From Burkholderiales bacterium (GTDB lineage Bacteria; Pseudomonadota; Gammaproteobacteria; Burkholderiales; Usitatibacteraceae), in contig JAHCLE010000023.1 in the NCBI GenBank assembly GCA_026125445.1, positions 1 through 33,378 of the forward strand: a stretch of DNA of 33,378 nt, read 5' to 3'. Shown in pieces: positions 32,148 through 33,378 of the stretch (positions within the stretch are counted from its first letter, which is position 1; each line of letters opens with the position of its first letter). Below the pieces are notes generated by a model, which did no database searches, was not told the DNA's origin, and worked only from the letters and a program-made list of their open reading frames with translations. Made by a program: the position numbers and the translations under genes.

Positions 32148-33378
32148 ATGTCCGCCGTCGCCTTCCCCTTCGACAACACATACGCCCGCGACTTGCAGGG
32201 TTTCTACGTGCCCTGGAAGCCGAAAGCCGCGCCAGCGCCGAAGCTCCTCTTCCTGAACCACGCGCTGGCCGACGAGCTGGGGCTGGATGCGGCCGCGCTG
32301 GACGGCCCGCGGGGGGCGGCGCTCTTCGCGGGCAACGAGCTGCCCGAGGGCGCCGAGCCCATCGCGCAGGCCTACGCGGGCCACCAGTTCGGGGGCTTCT
32401 CGCCGCAGCTGGGCGACGGGCGCGCGGTGCTGCTGGGCGAGGTGATCGACCGCAACAAGCGCCGCCGCGACATCGCCCTCAAGGGCTCCGGGCGCACGCC
32501 CTTCGCCCGCAACGGCGACGGCAAGGCGGCCGTGGGCCCGATGCTTCGCGAGGTGCTGATCGGCGAGGCGATGCACGCACTGGGAATCCCCACGACGCGC
32601 GCCCTCGCCGTCGCGGCCACGGGGGAACCCGTGCAGCGCGAGAACACGCTGCCCGGCGCGGTGCTCACGCGGGTCGCCGCGAGCCACATCCGCGTCGGGA
32701 CCTTCCAGTTCTTCGCTTCCCGCGGCGAGACCGGACAGGTGGGCAAGCTCGCGCGGTATTCGATCGCGCGGCACTATCCGGATATCGCCGGGACGCCGAA
32801 CCCCTTCCTCGCCCTCCTCGAGGCGGTGGCCGCGCGCCAGGCCGCGCTCATCGCGCAGTGGATGAACGTGGGCTTCATCCACGGCGTGATGAACACCGAC
32901 AACATGGCGGTCTCCGGCGAGACCATCGACTTCGGGCCCTGCGCCTTCCTGGAGGCCTACGACCCCGCCACCGTGTTCAGCTCCATCGACCACTACGGGC
33001 GCTACGCCTACGGCAACCAGCCGGCGATGGCGCAGTGGAACCTGGCGCGCCTGGCCGAGTCGCTGCTGCCCCTGATCGACGACGACGCTGAACGCTCGGC
33101 GGCACTCGCGATGGAGGTGCTGAACGCATTCCCGGCGCAGTACGAAGAGCAACTCCTTCGCGGGCAGCGCGAGAAACTGGGCTTCGTCCGTGAGGAATCC
33201 GACGATGGTGCGCTGGCCGAGATCTGGCTCGCGCTCCTGCAGGCGGCGCGCGTGGACTTCACGCTCGGGTGGCGGCACCTCGCGGATGCCGCGGCCGGGA
33301 ACGAGGCGCCGCTTCGCGCCCTCTTTGCCGACCCGCGCGCGCTGGACGAGTGGCTTCCGAAGTGGCGTGAAAGATGTA
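32148..33378 (+). CDS. selO: SelO/YdiU protein AMPylator, 3' truncated by window end
   Basis: Open from ATG 32148 to the last base, giving 410 visible residues of an expected 480-520. SelO is a pseudokinase-fold enzyme that transfers AMP to protein hydroxyl groups. Visible motifs are [19 protein letters not shown] (76-94), [20 protein letters not shown] (110-129) with Lys112, [20 protein letters not shown] (131-150), [11 protein letters not shown] (243-253) with the catalytic Asp251 and metal-binding Asn252, and DFGPCAF (261-267). The C-terminal part, including any redox cysteine near the end, is outside the window. It begins about 40 nt after the MFS gene. Confidence 0.95.
   Translation, partial: MSAVAFPFDNTYARDLQGFYVPWKPKAAPAPKLLFLNHALADELGLDAAALDGPRGAALFAGNELPEGAEPIAQAYAGHQFGGFSPQLGDGRAVLLGEVIDRNKRRRDIALKGSGRTPFARNGDGKAAVGPMLREVLIGEAMHALGIPTTRALAVAATGEPVQRENTLPGAVLTRVAASHIRVGTFQFFASRGETGQVGKLARYSIARHYPDIAGTPNPFLALLEAVAARQAALIAQWMNVGFIHGVMNTDNMAVSGETIDFGPCAFLEAYDPATVFSSIDHYGRYAYGNQPAMAQWNLARLAESLLPLIDDDAERSAALAMEVLNAFPAQYEEQLLRGQREKLGFVREESDDGALAEIWLALLQAARVDFTLGWRHLADAAAGNEAPLRALFADPRALDEWLPKWRERC

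Noticed and set aside
1-33378. tRNA or rRNA genes, CRISPR arrays, insertion sequences, phage or attachment sites
   Set aside because: No repeat-spacer pattern, transposase, integrase, terminal repeats or recognisable structural RNA was found on either strand by reading.

Overview
The window is a very GC-rich (roughly 70%) bacterial chromosome segment, densely packed on both strands. It contains no rRNA, tRNA, CRISPR array or recognisable insertion sequence. A tripartite-tricarboxylate (Bug/TctC) binding protein, an OccR/NocR-like LysR regulator and generally proteobacterial gene types suggest a betaproteobacterium, Burkholderiales-like. That assignment is inference, since no phylogenetic marker is present.

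Region 1 (1-13422) looks like a catabolic locus. A divergent leuC/leuD-type pair on the + strand (leuC truncated by the window edge) runs tail to tail into a ten-gene minus-strand operon. In transcription order the operon encodes a peptide-type ABC binding protein, a DAO-type FAD oxidase, a small [2Fe-2S] protein, an FAD/BFD-type dehydrogenase subunit, a second DAO-type oxidase, two permeases, two ATPases and an MmgE/PrpD protein. Almost every junction overlaps. A LysR gene lies directly upstream on the same strand. A LysR-type box in the last codons of lysR sits about 64 bp upstream of a predicted start site for the operon. The set reads as uptake, oxidative cleavage and processing of an N-substituted or D-amino-acid-like compound of the opine/hydroxyproline type.

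Region 2 (13442-20243) holds a 701-aa protein whose C-terminal half resembles cyanobacterial acyl-ACP reductase, fused to an unrecognised N-terminal half. It is divergent from an iron-type alcohol dehydrogenase; together they could make fatty aldehyde and then fatty alcohol. Downstream are an MscS-family channel and a delta-60-repeat lipoprotein.

Region 3 (20215-23299) contains an intact class I methyltransferase preceded by three consecutive frameshifted genes: a MazG-like pyrophosphohydrolase, a lipoprotein-type isoaspartyl methyltransferase and a quinone oxidoreductase. The shifts cluster within about 2 kb, while the homology carries on in other frames. This points to either recent decay or a poorly resolved stretch of assembly.

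Region 4 (23329-28733) has a Bug-type binding protein, a small secreted protein, an F420-reductase-like NADP oxidoreductase, a PIG3-type quinone oxidoreductase, an EamA transporter and a COQ8/ADCK3-like UbiB-family kinase. Region 5 (28782-33378) has a TetR gene whose near-consensus promoter is straddled by a perfect dyad, translationally coupled to a metallo-beta-lactamase-fold protein with a flavodiiron-like ligand set. It continues with an Mth938-like protein, a DUF504 protein, an MFS transporter and the 5' part of selO, cut by the window end.
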